Assembly (NCBI RefSeq): GCF_040744945.1
Contig: NZ_CP160453.1
Location: 6,386,001-6,450,000, forward strand
DNA from: Saccharothrix sp. HUAS TT1
GTDB lineage: Bacteria > Actinomycetota > Actinomycetes > Mycobacteriales > Pseudonocardiaceae
DNA: 64,000 bases
Reading direction: 5' to 3'
In this document: positions 49,641 to 58,074 of the stretch, piece by piece
How the letters are laid out: each line of letters starts with the position of its first letter
Position numbering within the stretch: the first letter of the stretch is position 1
The notes under the pieces: model-generated
The model's database searches: none
The model's input: the letters and a program-made list of their open reading frames with translations, nothing else
What the model was told of the DNA's origin: nothing
Translations under genes and position numbers: made by a program

Positions 49641-49976
49641 TCAGCCCTTGGTCGGCGGCACGTCGGTCGGCGAGGTGTCGGCGGGCTCGTCCTCGGCCGC
49701 CGGTGCGCCGTCCTCCGGGCGTTCCACGTTCACCGACCACGGACCGGCCAGCGCGGCGAACGCGGCCGCGGCCGTCACCACCGGCGCGGCGACGGCGGCG
49801 ACCACCCCCGCGGTCACCGGGATGTCCAGCACCCGGTCGCCCTGAGAGTTGCGCACCACCACCCGGCGCGCGTTCCCCTCCTGCACGATCTGCCTGATCT
49901 TGTCCGTCAACGCCTCGACCCCCGGCGCCGGACGGCCCTCCTGCTCGGTCACGTCGACCACCCCCTTCACCGCCAT
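49641..49976 (-). CDS. DUF4342 domain protein
   Basis: A 111-residue protein with the DUF4342 pattern: a short helix (GVEALTDKIRQIVQEGNARR), beta-hairpin (VVVRNSQGDRVLDIPVTAGV), then a hydrophobic segment (VVAAVAAPVVTAAAAFAALA) likely to enter the membrane, and an acidic Pro-rich tail. The function of the family is not known; it is widespread in Gram-positive bacteria and has been linked to membrane or stress functions. It lies 19 bases after the CorA gene on the same strand. Confidence 0.85.
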   Translation of the reverse strand: MAVKGVVDVTEQEGRPAPGVEALTDKIRQIVQEGNARRVVVRNSQGDRVLDIPVTAGVVAAVAAPVVTAAAAFAALAGPWSVNVERPEDGAPAAEDEPADTSPTDVPPTKG

Positions 49977-49995
49977 CCTCCCGCGCCCCGGTCGG

Positions 49996-50967
49996 TCAGA
50001 TCCAGTCACGCCGCTTGAACAGCCCGTACAGGCCCAGCGACAGCAGCAGCACGGCGATCGTGGACGTCCAGAACCCGGACGACGCGGCGAAACCGGGGTA
50101 CGGCACGTTCTGCCCGTAGAACCCGGTCACCGCCGTCGGCACGGCGATGATCGCGGCCCAGCCGGTCACCTTCTTCATGATCAGGTTCAGCCGGTTGCCC
50201 TGGAGGTTGAGCTGGATGTCCCGGATGGTCGCGACCATGTCGCGCAACGACTCGGTCCACTCCGACGCGCGCAGCACGTGGTCGTAGACGTCCTGGTAGT
50301 ACGGCGTCATCCGGCTGTCCACGACCCCGTGGTCGCGGCGGATCAGGCCGTTGAGCACCTCCCGCATCGGCAGCACGACCCGGCGCAGCGTCACCAGCGA
50401 CTTGCGCATGGCCAACGCCCGCCGCTGCATGTCCGGGTCGTCCGGGCGCTCGGCGAACACCAGGTCCTCCAGGCCCTCGACGTGGTCGTCCAGCGCTTGC
50501 ACGGCGTCGAAGTGGCTGTCCACCACGAAGTCCAGCAACCCGTGCAGCAGGAAACCGACCCCGCTGCCCGCCAGGCTCGCCGACTCGTCCCAGCGCCGCA
50601 CCACGGCGGCCATGTCGAACCGGTCGTCGTTGCGGACCGTGACCAGCGCCCGCGGCGTCACGAACGCCGCCAGCTCGGCCGTGGTCAACCGGCCCGACGC
50701 CTCGTCCAGGGACACCGCGTACGCGTTCACCAGCAGGTGCGTGTCGTACTGGTACAGCTTGGGCCGCTCGTGGGCCTGCAACGCGTCCTCCACCGCCATC
50801 GCGTGCAGGCCCAGCCGGTCCGCGATGGCCGCCATGTCGGACTCGGTGGGGTCGCGCAGGTCGAGCCAGACGACGGCGCCCTCGTCCTCGATCAGCCGGG
50901 GCACGTCGGCGACCGGGAAGTCCTCGTCCACGAGCTTCCCGTCGCGGTACAGGCGGTTTCGGAGCAC
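49996..50967 (-). CDS. corA: CorA-type divalent metal transporter
   Basis: A 323-residue CorA-family Mg/Co channel. The soluble N-terminal domain (about 1-255) has the family segments VVWLDLRDPTESDMAAIADR, HAMAVEDALQAHERPKLYQY and a long stalk helix. Two C-terminal membrane helices (about 263-283 and 297-317) flank the signature loop, which reads YGQNVPYPG in place of the usual YGMNF/P; the GQN form is a variant of the GMN selectivity motif. The protein ends in the basic tail FKRRDWI. The GTG at 50967 has GGTGGGTGA in front; GTG at 50976 is the alternative. Confidence 0.93.
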   Translation of the reverse strand: MLRNRLYRDGKLVDEDFPVADVPRLIEDEGAVVWLDLRDPTESDMAAIADRLGLHAMAVEDALQAHERPKLYQYDTHLLVNAYAVSLDEASGRLTTAELAAFVTPRALVTVRNDDRFDMAAVVRRWDESASLAGSGVGFLLHGLLDFVVDSHFDAVQALDDHVEGLEDLVFAERPDDPDMQRRALAMRKSLVTLRRVVLPMREVLNGLIRRDHGVVDSRMTPYYQDVYDHVLRASEWTESLRDMVATIRDIQLNLQGNRLNLIMKKVTGWAAIIAVPTAVTGFYGQNVPYPGFAASSGFWTSTIAVLLLSLGLYGLFKRRDWI

Positions 50968-51052
50968 GTCACCCACCGTAAGCGACGCGGAGTGCCGCCG
51001 TGCCGGTGCGGGGCCCCTTCCCACGCTCGTGGACGGTCCCGGGCCGACGCCC

Positions 51053-51973
51053 TCAGCCGGTGACCAGGGTCAACCCGTACGCCGCCAGCGGCTCGGCGAT
51101 CGGCTGGATCCAGGTGGTCCCGCCGGACGTGCAGGACCCGGTCCCGCCCGAGACCAGGCCGACCGCGCGGGCGGTGGAGCCGGACCCGGGGTTGGTGACC
51201 ACCGGCGCGCCGGACGTGCCCGCCTCCGGGCACAGGTTGCCGCGGATCAGGCCGTGGACGCAGCCCTGCGGGTAGCACACCGTCTGGTTGATGCCGGTGA
51301 CGCCGCCGCACCGCCACCCGGTGACCGGGCTGGAGTAGCACACCGACGAGCCGACGGGCGGGCTGGTGTAGCCGGTGATGGTGATGTCGCCGCCGGCGGC
51401 GTGGCGGTCGACCAGTGCCGTCGACACCGCGGCGGTCGACACGACCCGGATGAGGCCGTAGTCGTTGGACGGGAACGACGAGCCGGCCGCCGGTCCGATG
51501 TAACCGCCGACGCCGTGCCACTCGCTGCCCGCGGTCACGCAGTGCCCGGCGGACAGGACGTAGCGGACGGCGCCCGCGCGGGCGTTGAACCCCAGCGTGC
51601 ACCGCGCGCCGCTGCTGTGGATGGTCTGGCCGGAGATCAGGTCCCACACCGGGCGCGGCGCTTCGGCGACGTGCTCGACGGTGACCCGGCCCGCGCCGAG
51701 CCCGGCCGCCCACTCGGCGACGCCCGCGGCGGAGCCGTGCACCGAGACCACCACCGAGTCGGCGCCGACGTGCCACCCGGTGACCGACCGCGGTCGCGTC
51801 TCAGCGTCCCGCTCCAGGGCGGCGGCGGCCCGGTCCAGGGCGGCGGTGGCCCGGTCCAGGGCGGCGGTGGACGGGGAGGCGGGCGCCCCGGACACCGGCC
51901 CGGCCTGGGTGAGCGCGAGACCGGCGGCCAGCACGGCCGCGCCGACCCGACGTGCGACACCGGCGAAGGTCAT
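51053..51973 (-). CDS. Secreted S1-family protease with heptad-repeat propeptide
   Basis: A 306-residue exported streptogrisin/alpha-lytic-type protein. The signal peptide is residues 1-30. A short propeptide contains three near-identical heptads (TAALDRA, TAALDRA, AAALERD; residues 36-56) and the VTGWHVGADSVVVSV strand. The protease domain has H144 in LSAGHCV, D171 in SNDYGLI and S254 in CPEAGTSGAPV. The Ser loop GTSGAP differs from the usual GDSGGP, so the oxyanion hole and S1 site are altered; it may have weak or special activity. Six or more Cys suggest disulfides. It is divergent from the DMT-type transporter. Confidence 0.88.
   Translation of the reverse strand: MTFAGVARRVGAAVLAAGLALTQAGPVSGAPASPSTAALDRATAALDRAAAALERDAETRPRSVTGWHVGADSVVVSVHGSAAGVAEWAAGLGAGRVTVEHVAEAPRPVWDLISGQTIHSSGARCTLGFNARAGAVRYVLSAGHCVTAGSEWHGVGGYIGPAAGSSFPSNDYGLIRVVSTAAVSTALVDRHAAGGDITITGYTSPPVGSSVCYSSPVTGWRCGGVTGINQTVCYPQGCVHGLIRGNLCPEAGTSGAPVVTNPGSGSTARAVGLVSGGTGSCTSGGTTWIQPIAEPLAAYGLTLVTG
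51811..51873. repeat. Three tandem 21-base units in protease propeptide
   Basis: Units at 51811-51831, 51832-51852 and 51853-51873 share GTCCAGGGCGGCGGTGGCC with few differences. They code for the three heptads in the propeptide of the S1 protease gene (minus strand) and probably arose by recent duplication. Confidence 0.8.
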
Positions 51974-52105
51974 GGGCTCCTCCCTCCCGCACCGCGACCG
52001 TAGGGCTCCGGAGCACCCGCTGGGTATCGACCGTTCGTGGCCGGTTGCCGGTGGTCGCCACTGTCGGCAGAGTCGGCCGGGCCGATCCGCACCTACCCTG
52101 GTCAG

Positions 52106-52936
52106 GTGTGGATCGCGGTCCTGTGCGCGCTCACAGGTGCGGTGCTCAGCGCGGTGGGCGCGGCGCTGCAACACTCCGGCGTCCGGGACGTCGGTGACCT
52201 GACCGTGCGCCGGTTCACCCGACTGGTGGGCAACCGGCGGTGGCTGCTCGGGTTCTCGGTGCTGGTCGTCGCCGCGACGCTCCAGGTCCTCGCCCTGGCG
52301 ATGGCCCCGGTGACGGTGGTGGCGCCGCTCGCGGTCCTGTCGCTGCCGATCATCGCGGCCATCGGCGTCACCCGCGTCACGCCGGTGTTCGCGGTGGCCG
52401 TGGGCGCGGCGACGGCCGGGGTGGCCACGTTCGTGGCGCTCGCCGCCCGGTCCGCGGTGACCACCGACGTGCCGCCCGCGGTGGCGTTGCGGGCCGGCCA
52501 GGTGGTGGCCGGGGTGGTGGGCGTGTTCGTCGTCGTGGCGGCGTTCCGGAGCGGCACCTCACGGGCCTTGGCGCTCGCCGCGGGCGCGGGCGCCGCGTAC
52601 GGGTTGGTGGCGGTGCTCGTGCGGGACGTGGCGACCTCGCTGCCGGAGGTCCCGTGGGCGTCCTTCGTCGAGCTGGCGCTGGCGTTCCTGGTCGGCGCGT
52701 CGCTCGTCCAGCTGGGGTACGGCAGCGGTCCCGCCGACCTCGTGGTGGCCGGACAGACGGTGGTGAACCCGATCGTGGCGGCGTGGATCGGGATGGCGCT
52801 GCTGGACGAGACCCCGGACGCCGGTCGCGGCACGGTGGTCGCGCTGGTGGCGAGCGCCGCCGTGTCGCTGACCGGCATCGCCGCCATCGCGCGGTTCCAC
52901 CACCGCCGGCTCGCGGGCAACAACCCGGGCGGTTGA
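52106..52936 (+). CDS. DMT-type membrane transporter
   Basis: A 276-residue integral membrane protein with about nine to ten hydrophobic helices. The start (VWIAVLCALTGAVLSAVGAA) and the duplicated layout resemble the drug/metabolite transporter superfamily or NIPA-like proteins; VTVVAPLAVLSLPIIAAIGV at the end of the third helix and PIVAAWIGMALLDETPDAGR near the end are the typical helix-4 and helix-9 segments of DMT proteins. The substrate is unknown. The GTG start is the first that keeps the first helix intact; no strong ribosome site is visible. Confidence 0.85.
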   Translation: MWIAVLCALTGAVLSAVGAALQHSGVRDVGDLTVRRFTRLVGNRRWLLGFSVLVVAATLQVLALAMAPVTVVAPLAVLSLPIIAAIGVTRVTPVFAVAVGAATAGVATFVALAARSAVTTDVPPAVALRAGQVVAGVVGVFVVVAAFRSGTSRALALAAGAGAAYGLVAVLVRDVATSLPEVPWASFVELALAFLVGASLVQLGYGSGPADLVVAGQTVVNPIVAAWIGMALLDETPDAGRGTVVALVASAAVSLTGIAAIARFHHRRLAGNNPGG

Positions 52937-52977
52937 GCTTGTGCCTGCCGTTGCTGGAACACCTAGCCTCCGCCGAC

Positions 52978-53865
52978 ATGACGATCGAGGTGTTGGACAC
53001 CCACTCGGCCATGTCCGGAATCCTGCGGGCTGCGCGCGAGGACCGGCCCGCGCTGCTGAAGGCCATGCTGGAGCCCGCGGCGGGGATGTACCGGCACTTC
53101 CCCGGCGAGGTCGACCTGGTCGCCATGCACCGGATGGGCTCGGGCTTCCCGCTCGACCGCGACGAGGACCGGTGCCTGGAGGGGCTGGCGGCGTTGCGCG
53201 ACGCCGACGCGTGGGGCCGGGTCGGGCGGGCGCTCGACTCGGCCCTCGCCGCGCAGCTCGCGGCCACCCCGCAGGTGGTGGCGCCGGACATCACCGTGCT
53301 GCTGGTCCTCGGCGACCCCGGTGACGACCACTTCACGGGCCCGAGCCTGGGCGTGACGGCGAACGGCAGCGTGACCGGGTACCTGTTCCTGAACCTGTGG
53401 CCGTACCCGGAGAACCTGGCGCGGCTGGAGGCGACGGCGGTCCACGAGCTGAACCACAACCTGCGCTACGGGCCGGGCGGCGTCGTGTGGGACCCGGCGA
53501 CGGTCACCGTGGGCGAGCAGGTGGTGTCCGAGGGGCTGGCCGACGCGTTCGCCCGGCAGCTGTACGGCGACGAGCTCGGCCACACCCGCGTCGGCGTGCC
53601 GCACCTGCACGACGACGCGGTGTTCGACAAGGTCGTCTCCGGCCTGGAGGTGACCGGGATGCGGAACTTCACCGCGTGGGTCCACGGCGACGCCGCCGCC
53701 GTCCGGTACGGCGCGACACCGGTCGGGTTGCCGACCGGGGCCGGTTACGCCGTGGGCAACCGGCTGGTGGACGCCTACCTGGCCGCGACCGGCCGCACCG
53801 CGGCGCAGGCCCTGCCGGCGGACCGCCGGGAGGTGATCGACACCGCGCTGGCCCGGCTCCGGTAG
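52978..53865 (+). CDS. DUF2268-like predicted zinc protease
   Basis: A 295-residue cytoplasmic protein. The metal site is H156-E157-L-N-H160 (AVHELNHNLRYG) with a downstream glutamate in VVSEGLADAFARQLYGDELG, the gluzincin-like pattern of DUF2268 putative Zn-dependent proteases. TGYLFLNLWPYPENLARLEA precedes it, as in that family. The C-terminal part (GYAVGNRLVDAYLAATGRTA) also matches the group. No signal peptide. Its substrate is unknown; relatives are often annotated as stress or sporulation-linked. It stands alone, with the ArsR gene convergent to it. Confidence 0.85.
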   Translation: MTIEVLDTHSAMSGILRAAREDRPALLKAMLEPAAGMYRHFPGEVDLVAMHRMGSGFPLDRDEDRCLEGLAALRDADAWGRVGRALDSALAAQLAATPQVVAPDITVLLVLGDPGDDHFTGPSLGVTANGSVTGYLFLNLWPYPENLARLEATAVHELNHNLRYGPGGVVWDPATVTVGEQVVSEGLADAFARQLYGDELGHTRVGVPHLHDDAVFDKVVSGLEVTGMRNFTAWVHGDAAAVRYGATPVGLPTGAGYAVGNRLVDAYLAATGRTAAQALPADRREVIDTALARLR

Positions 53866-53896
53866 CCGCTCGGTGGCGGCGCGGGATCCGACGACC

Positions 53897-54253
53897 TCAC
53901 CCCGGGGGCGGGTCCGGCCCGGGTTCCTCGGCGAGGCGCTTGACGGTCGCCAGCCGTCGGTCCCAGTCGGACGCGAGCTTGGACAGCCACAGCGCGGTGG
54001 CGTTCAACGCCGCCGGCCGCACCGCGTACCGCACCTCGCGCCCGACGCGGTTGCCCGCGACCAGCCCGGCGGCGTCGAGCACCGCGAGGTGCTTGACCAC
54101 GGCCTGCCGGGAGACCGGCAGCCGTTCGGCGAGCGCGGTGGCGGTGGCCTCGCCGCGGGCGGCGAGCAGGTCGAGCACCTGCCGCCGGGTGGGGTCGGCC
54201 AGCGCGGCCAGCACGTCGGCCGACTCGTTCCTCTTGGGACGTTCGTCAGTCAC
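53897..54253 (-). CDS. ArsR-family transcriptional regulator
   Basis: A 118-residue winged-helix repressor. The DNA-binding part is ADPTRRQVLDLLAARGEATA, then LPVSRQAVVKHLAVLDAAGL and the wing VAGNRVGREVRYAVRP. There is no Cys/His metal site in the usual alpha-3 or alpha-5 positions, so it is of the non-metal ArsR type that often controls transport or SRPBCC-domain genes. The C-terminus (TALWLSKLASDWDRRLATVK) is typical of that type. The GTG start is followed by normal ArsR residues. The partner gene is not evident. Confidence 0.92.
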   Translation of the reverse strand: MTDERPKRNESADVLAALADPTRRQVLDLLAARGEATATALAERLPVSRQAVVKHLAVLDAAGLVAGNRVGREVRYAVRPAALNATALWLSKLASDWDRRLATVKRLAEEPGPDPPPG

Positions 54254-54316
54254 ACCGGAAATTGTTCACGCACAACCACCTCCACGCGCGGCCGTCGCAC
54301 GACCGCGGGTGGCCGG

Positions 54317-55102
54317 TCACGCGTTGGCGAGCAACCCCTCGAACACGGCCCGCGCCTCACCGCCGGGCCTGATGCCGAGGTCCGCGTCGAGCACCCGGCA
54401 CAGCCTGCGGTAGACGTCGATCGCGCCGACGCGGTCACCCGTGTGCGCCAAGGCTCGCATCAACAACACCTGCGACGACTCCCTGGTGGGGTGGGCGGAC
54501 GCCTGGGGCACCAGGAGGTCCGCCGCCTCGGCCCACGCGCCGAGCGCCGCTTTCGCCGTCGCCAGGTGTTCCACGGCGGTGAGCCTGCGCTCGCGCCACA
54601 GCGCGGCCACCGCCGTCGCCGGGCCGGACGGCACCAGGCCGACCAGGCCGTCGACCGGCCAGATCGCCAGCCCCGCGGTCAACGCGGCCACCGCGCACGA
54701 CGCGTCGCCCAGTCGCAGCGCGGCCGCGCCGCGCCGCGCCAACCCGTCGGCGCACAGCGCGTCCACGGCGTCGGCGGGCACGTCGAGCCGGTAGCCGTGG
54801 CCCACGTGCACGAGGAGTCGGGAGAAGCCGGGGTTCGCCGCGTCCAGGCACCGGCGCAGCCGCGACGCGTACAGCTGGAGGTTCTTCACCGCGCTGCGCG
54901 GGGGTTCCTGCTCCCACAGGAAGTCCATCAGCCGATCGGTGGACACCGCCGCGCCGGCGTCCAGCGCCAGCGCCGCCAGCAACGTCCGCGCCTTCACCCC
55001 TCCCGGCACCACGTCGCGCACGGTCGGCCCGCTCACCGCCGGACCACCCAGCACCCGGACGTCGACCTCCTGCTCCACACGCAACGTCGAACAGACCGAC
55101 AC
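54317..55102 (-). CDS. SARP-family regulator, likely thiopeptide cluster activator
   Basis: A 261-residue Streptomyces antibiotic regulatory protein (AfsR/DnrI type). Residues 8-100 form the OmpR-like winged helix (VRVLGGPAV, then ARTLLAALALDAGAAVSTDR and KNLQLYASRLRRCLD with GHGYRLDV); 105-261 form the BTAD domain with TPR-like helices (HPTRESSQVLLMRALAHTGD, GAIDVYRRLCRVLDADLGIR). Such proteins bind heptameric direct repeats and recruit RNA polymerase to biosynthetic genes. GTG at 55102 was chosen for its GGGGAG ribosome site. It is divergent from the thiopeptide precursor, which places it as the probable pathway activator. Confidence 0.9.
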   Translation of the reverse strand: MSVCSTLRVEQEVDVRVLGGPAVSGPTVRDVVPGGVKARTLLAALALDAGAAVSTDRLMDFLWEQEPPRSAVKNLQLYASRLRRCLDAANPGFSRLLVHVGHGYRLDVPADAVDALCADGLARRGAAALRLGDASCAVAALTAGLAIWPVDGLVGLVPSGPATAVAALWRERRLTAVEHLATAKAALGAWAEAADLLVPQASAHPTRESSQVLLMRALAHTGDRVGAIDVYRRLCRVLDADLGIRPGGEARAVFEGLLANA

Positions 55103-55395
55103 CCCGGATCTCCCCACCTCGAACCCCACCGACCACCGCACACGGTAGGTCGTGGTCCGAGCGGCGCGGCGGAAGTCCGAACACCGCGCACCACCGCCCG
55201 GCGCACCGCATACCGGACGTATACCGGCAGGTGGGAGCGTGCCGCTCGTTGCCCACGCCGCGGAGAGGCGCCCGATGACCCCGGACGAACCCGATTCGGA
55301 TAACCGCAAGGCCGCCGGCCGGGTGGTCGGGGTCACCGCGCCCGGTCCCGGCCGGGCAGCTCGCCACCCGATCCACCGACGAAAGGACGTGACCG
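55103..55395. promoter_or_regulatory. Divergent control region with SARP-type repeats
   Basis: This 293-base gap separates the SARP gene from the thiopeptide precursor. ATACCGG occurs at 55210-55216 and again at 55221-55227: two 7-base direct repeats with a 4-base spacer, an 11-base period, which is the known layout of SARP-binding sites. A weak -10-like GATAAC lies at 55299-55304. The precursor ATG is preceded by GAAAGGA (55381-55387). No gene is supported in the gap. Confidence 0.6.
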
Positions 55396-55563
55396 ATGGA
55401 CCTCACCTTCGACGACTCGGAGCTGGACCTCGGAGACCTGGCCGTCACCGCGATGCGCGACGCGGTCGCGCTGCCGGAGACGGGCGCCTCGGCGGCCGCG
55501 TGCTCGTGCAGCAGCACCTCGTGCTGCTGCTGTCAGCAGCCGCAGCTCCCGACGCACGGCTGA
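55396..55563 (+). CDS. Thiopeptide precursor peptide (lactazole-type leader)
   Basis: A 55-residue precursor. The leader (residues 1-31) has DLGDLAVTAMRDAVALPETG, very like the lactazole precursor leader (LSELTVTSLRDTVALPENGA in LazA). The cleavage is expected after A31. The core (32-55) starts SAAACSCSSTSCCCC and ends QQPQLPTHG, a tail similar to the AQPQ tail of LazA. Cysteines should become thiazoles and Ser/Thr dehydroamino acids or oxazoles; core Ser1 (S32) and Ser11 (S42, followed by Cys) are the best pair for the pyridine-forming cycloaddition. A ribosome site GAAAGGA precedes the ATG. It is followed by a hairpin and the maturation operon. Confidence 0.92.
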   Translation: MDLTFDDSELDLGDLAVTAMRDAVALPETGASAAACSCSSTSCCCCQQPQLPTHG

Positions 55564-55574
55564 GTCGACGCGAA

Positions 55575-55604
55575 CCGGGGGCGTCCGCTCGCGGGCGCCC
55601 CCGG
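55575..55604 (+). terminator. Attenuator hairpin between precursor and maturation genes
   Basis: CCGGGGGCG at 55575-55583 and CGCCCCCGG at 55596-55604 form a 9-base GC-only stem with a 12-base loop, 12 bases after the precursor stop and 22 before the dehydratase ATG. A partial terminator at this site is common in RiPP clusters and would give more precursor than enzyme transcript. Confidence 0.65.
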
Positions 55605-55626
55605 CCCTCACCACGGGGAGCACCGG

Positions 55627-58074
55627 ATGGCCACTGACCCGACGGGCCGCACCACCACCGAACTCGCGCCGTACGCGCTGGTCCGGGTCGCCGCGCTGCC
55701 GCACCCCCGACCGGTCGCGTCGGACTTCCGGACCGGGTTGGACGCGGTCGTGGCGGCGCACGCCCGGATCGCGGCGCGGGCGCCCGACCTCGCCGACGCG
55801 CTGCACGACAGCGCCGCCGGCCACTCGGCCGGGTTCCACCGGCGGGTCGTGCTCCCGTTGCGCCGCGACGTGCACAACGGTCGCGCGCCGCGCCCGGAGT
55901 CGACGGCGGAGCTGGGCGACCTGCCGGAACGGGTGCCCCTGCTCCGCGCCTGGCTGACCGCGCACGACGAGCTGGCGCGCGCGGTGGACGCGGTGCTGGC
56001 GGCGTGGCCGGACGAGCTGGCCGCGTCCCGGGCGTGGCTCGCGGAGGTGTGCGCGGCCGACCCGCTGCGCCGCGCGAGCGTGCTGACCGGCCCCGACCTG
56101 CTGCACGGCTTGGACCGCACCGCGCGCGGCCAGGGCGTGCCCGACCGGCGGGCGCGCAAGGCCGAGCCGACGACGCTCCGGTACGCGTTGCGCGCGACCG
56201 CGAAGACCAGTCCCCTGTCCTGGTACACGCACGTCGGTTGGGGCGCGTGGGGCGACGGGCCGTGGCCCGCGGCGGAGCCGGTGTCGCGCCCGGCCGTGCA
56301 CCGCCTGCTGGTGACCAGGCTGCTCGACGCCTTGGGCCCCCGGCTGCCGCACCGGCTCGCTCCGGCCCTCCGCGAGCGCGACGGCCGGGTGCTGTTCCGC
56401 CGGGACGCCCCGGTGGAGGGCTCCGGCCGGGCCGCGGTGGTCCGCGAGGAGGAGGTGGACGTCGCCGCTTCCGGCCCGCTGCGGTTCGTGGTCGACCTCG
56501 TTCGGGGAGCCGGGCCCGACGGGCTGCCGCCCGCCCGGATCGCCGAGGCGCTGGCGGCGCGGTTGACCACCGCCGACGCGGATCACAAGGCGCACGACTT
56601 CGTGACCCGGACCCTGGCCGTGGGCCTGCTGGTGCCGGTACCGCCGATCCACCCCCAGGACCCGGACGCGGTGGGCTCGCTGGCCGCGTGGCTGGCGCCG
56701 ACCGACGCCGACACCGCGGACCGGTTGACCGCGCTCGCCACCACCACGGCCGCGTTCGCGCACGCCGACCCGCCCGCCCGCGTCACCGCGCTGGCCGGGT
56801 TGGCCGCGGGCTGGCGCGACCTCGGCGAACGGGTGGGCGCGGACCTGACCGGCGTCACGCCGGTGGTCGAGGACGTGGTGCTGCCCGAGCCGGTGCCGGT
56901 GCCACCGGGCGCGGCGCCCGCGCTGACCCGCCTCACGCCGCTGCTGGTGGCGTTCGACCAGCAGGTCCTGCTGCGCCGGCTGATCCGGACCAGGTTCGTG
57001 GAGCGGTTCGGCGAGGGCGGTGACGCCTCGCCCGCCGAGTGCGCCGCGCCGCTGGCGCTGGCGTGGCAGGACTCGATGGACCCGGGCCTGGCCGACGACG
57101 CGCGGGACCCCGGTGTCCGCGCGGTCTTCCAGCTCCGCGAGAAGCTGGCCGGGCAGGTGCACGAGGGCGTCGTCACCGACGACGTGCTGCGGTCCGCGGT
57201 CGACCTGCTGCCCGCGTGGGCGACCCGGCGCACCGGCTCGTACGGCTTCTTCGCCCAGCCGACCCGCGACGGCCGGCTGGTGGTCAACCACGTCTACGCC
57301 GGGTTCGGCAAGTTCACCAGCCGCTTCCTCGACCTGCTGCCCGGCGCGCGCGACGCGGTGACCCGCCAGGTGTCCCGGCACACCACCGAACCCGTGCAGT
57401 TCCGGCCGGTGCAGGGCTTCAACGCGAACCTGCACCCCCTGCTCGGCGCGCGCGAGGTCGGCGAGGACGCCCGCTGGGCCGACCTGGTCGCCGACGAGCT
57501 GCGGGTGCGGCACGACCCGGTCGCCGACGAGGTGCGGTTGACCCACCGCGGCGTCCCGCTCGACGTGCTCTACCTGGGCTTCCTGATCCCGCCCGCGCTG
57601 CCGGACCGGCAGGTGGCGCTGTACTCCGACCTCGCCTGCGGGTGGGTCGACCTCGACCGGCTGCGCGCCGTCACCGAGGACGGCGGTGTCACCGCACGGG
57701 GCCGCCTGACCTTCGGGGACGTCGTGCTGGCGCGCCGTTCCTGGGACTTCGCCACGCCGCCGCCGGTCGGCGCGGAGGAGCGGGCCGCGCTGGACGTGGC
57801 CCGGTTGCGCGCCCGGCACGGGCTGCCGGAGCACGTGTTCGTCGGGCCGGACCGGGGGCCGGTGTCGGCCGACGCCTACCGACGCGCGCTCACGGCGGCC
57901 AAACCGCAGTACGCCGACCTCGGCGACCCGCTGCACCTGCGCTGCCTGCCCCGGCTGCTGGCCCGGTTCCCGGACGGCGTGCGGCTGACCGAGGCGCTGC
58001 CGGTGCCCGGCGCCGGGTCGCCGACCGGCCGGGTGGTCGAACTGATCGCGGAAACGTACTGGAGGGCTTCGTGA
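55627..58074 (+). CDS. LanB-type tRNA-dependent glutamylation dehydratase (LazB-like)
   Basis: An 815-residue protein matching the N-terminal (glutamylation) part of LanB dehydratases, as in split thiopeptide enzymes such as TbtB and LazB. It uses glutamyl-tRNA to glutamylate Ser/Thr side chains of the precursor core, before elimination to Dha/Dhb by a partner. Typical segments are APYALVRVAALPHPRPVASD at the start, EPTTLRYALRATAKTSPLSW, TSPLSWYTHVGWGAWGD, and near the end the VGPDRGPVSADAYRRALTAA region. There is no fused SpaB_C elimination domain, so that step must be done by another protein. Its stop overlaps the next GTG by 4 bases. Confidence 0.9.
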   Translation: MATDPTGRTTTELAPYALVRVAALPHPRPVASDFRTGLDAVVAAHARIAARAPDLADALHDSAAGHSAGFHRRVVLPLRRDVHNGRAPRPESTAELGDLPERVPLLRAWLTAHDELARAVDAVLAAWPDELAASRAWLAEVCAADPLRRASVLTGPDLLHGLDRTARGQGVPDRRARKAEPTTLRYALRATAKTSPLSWYTHVGWGAWGDGPWPAAEPVSRPAVHRLLVTRLLDALGPRLPHRLAPALRERDGRVLFRRDAPVEGSGRAAVVREEEVDVAASGPLRFVVDLVRGAGPDGLPPARIAEALAARLTTADADHKAHDFVTRTLAVGLLVPVPPIHPQDPDAVGSLAAWLAPTDADTADRLTALATTTAAFAHADPPARVTALAGLAAGWRDLGERVGADLTGVTPVVEDVVLPEPVPVPPGAAPALTRLTPLLVAFDQQVLLRRLIRTRFVERFGEGGDASPAECAAPLALAWQDSMDPGLADDARDPGVRAVFQLREKLAGQVHEGVVTDDVLRSAVDLLPAWATRRTGSYGFFAQPTRDGRLVVNHVYAGFGKFTSRFLDLLPGARDAVTRQVSRHTTEPVQFRPVQGFNANLHPLLGAREVGEDARWADLVADELRVRHDPVADEVRLTHRGVPLDVLYLGFLIPPALPDRQVALYSDLACGWVDLDRLRAVTEDGGVTARGRLTFGDVVLARRSWDFATPPPVGAEERAALDVARLRARHGLPEHVFVGPDRGPVSADAYRRALTAAKPQYADLGDPLHLRCLPRLLARFPDGVRLTEALPVPGAGSPTGRVVELIAETYWRAS

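Noticed and set aside
55152..55637. A 161-codon ORF spanning the thiopeptide precursor in another frame
   Set aside because: It crosses the promoter region, the precursor and the hairpin and has only Arg/Gly/Pro-rich low-information sequence; the precursor frame explains the region.
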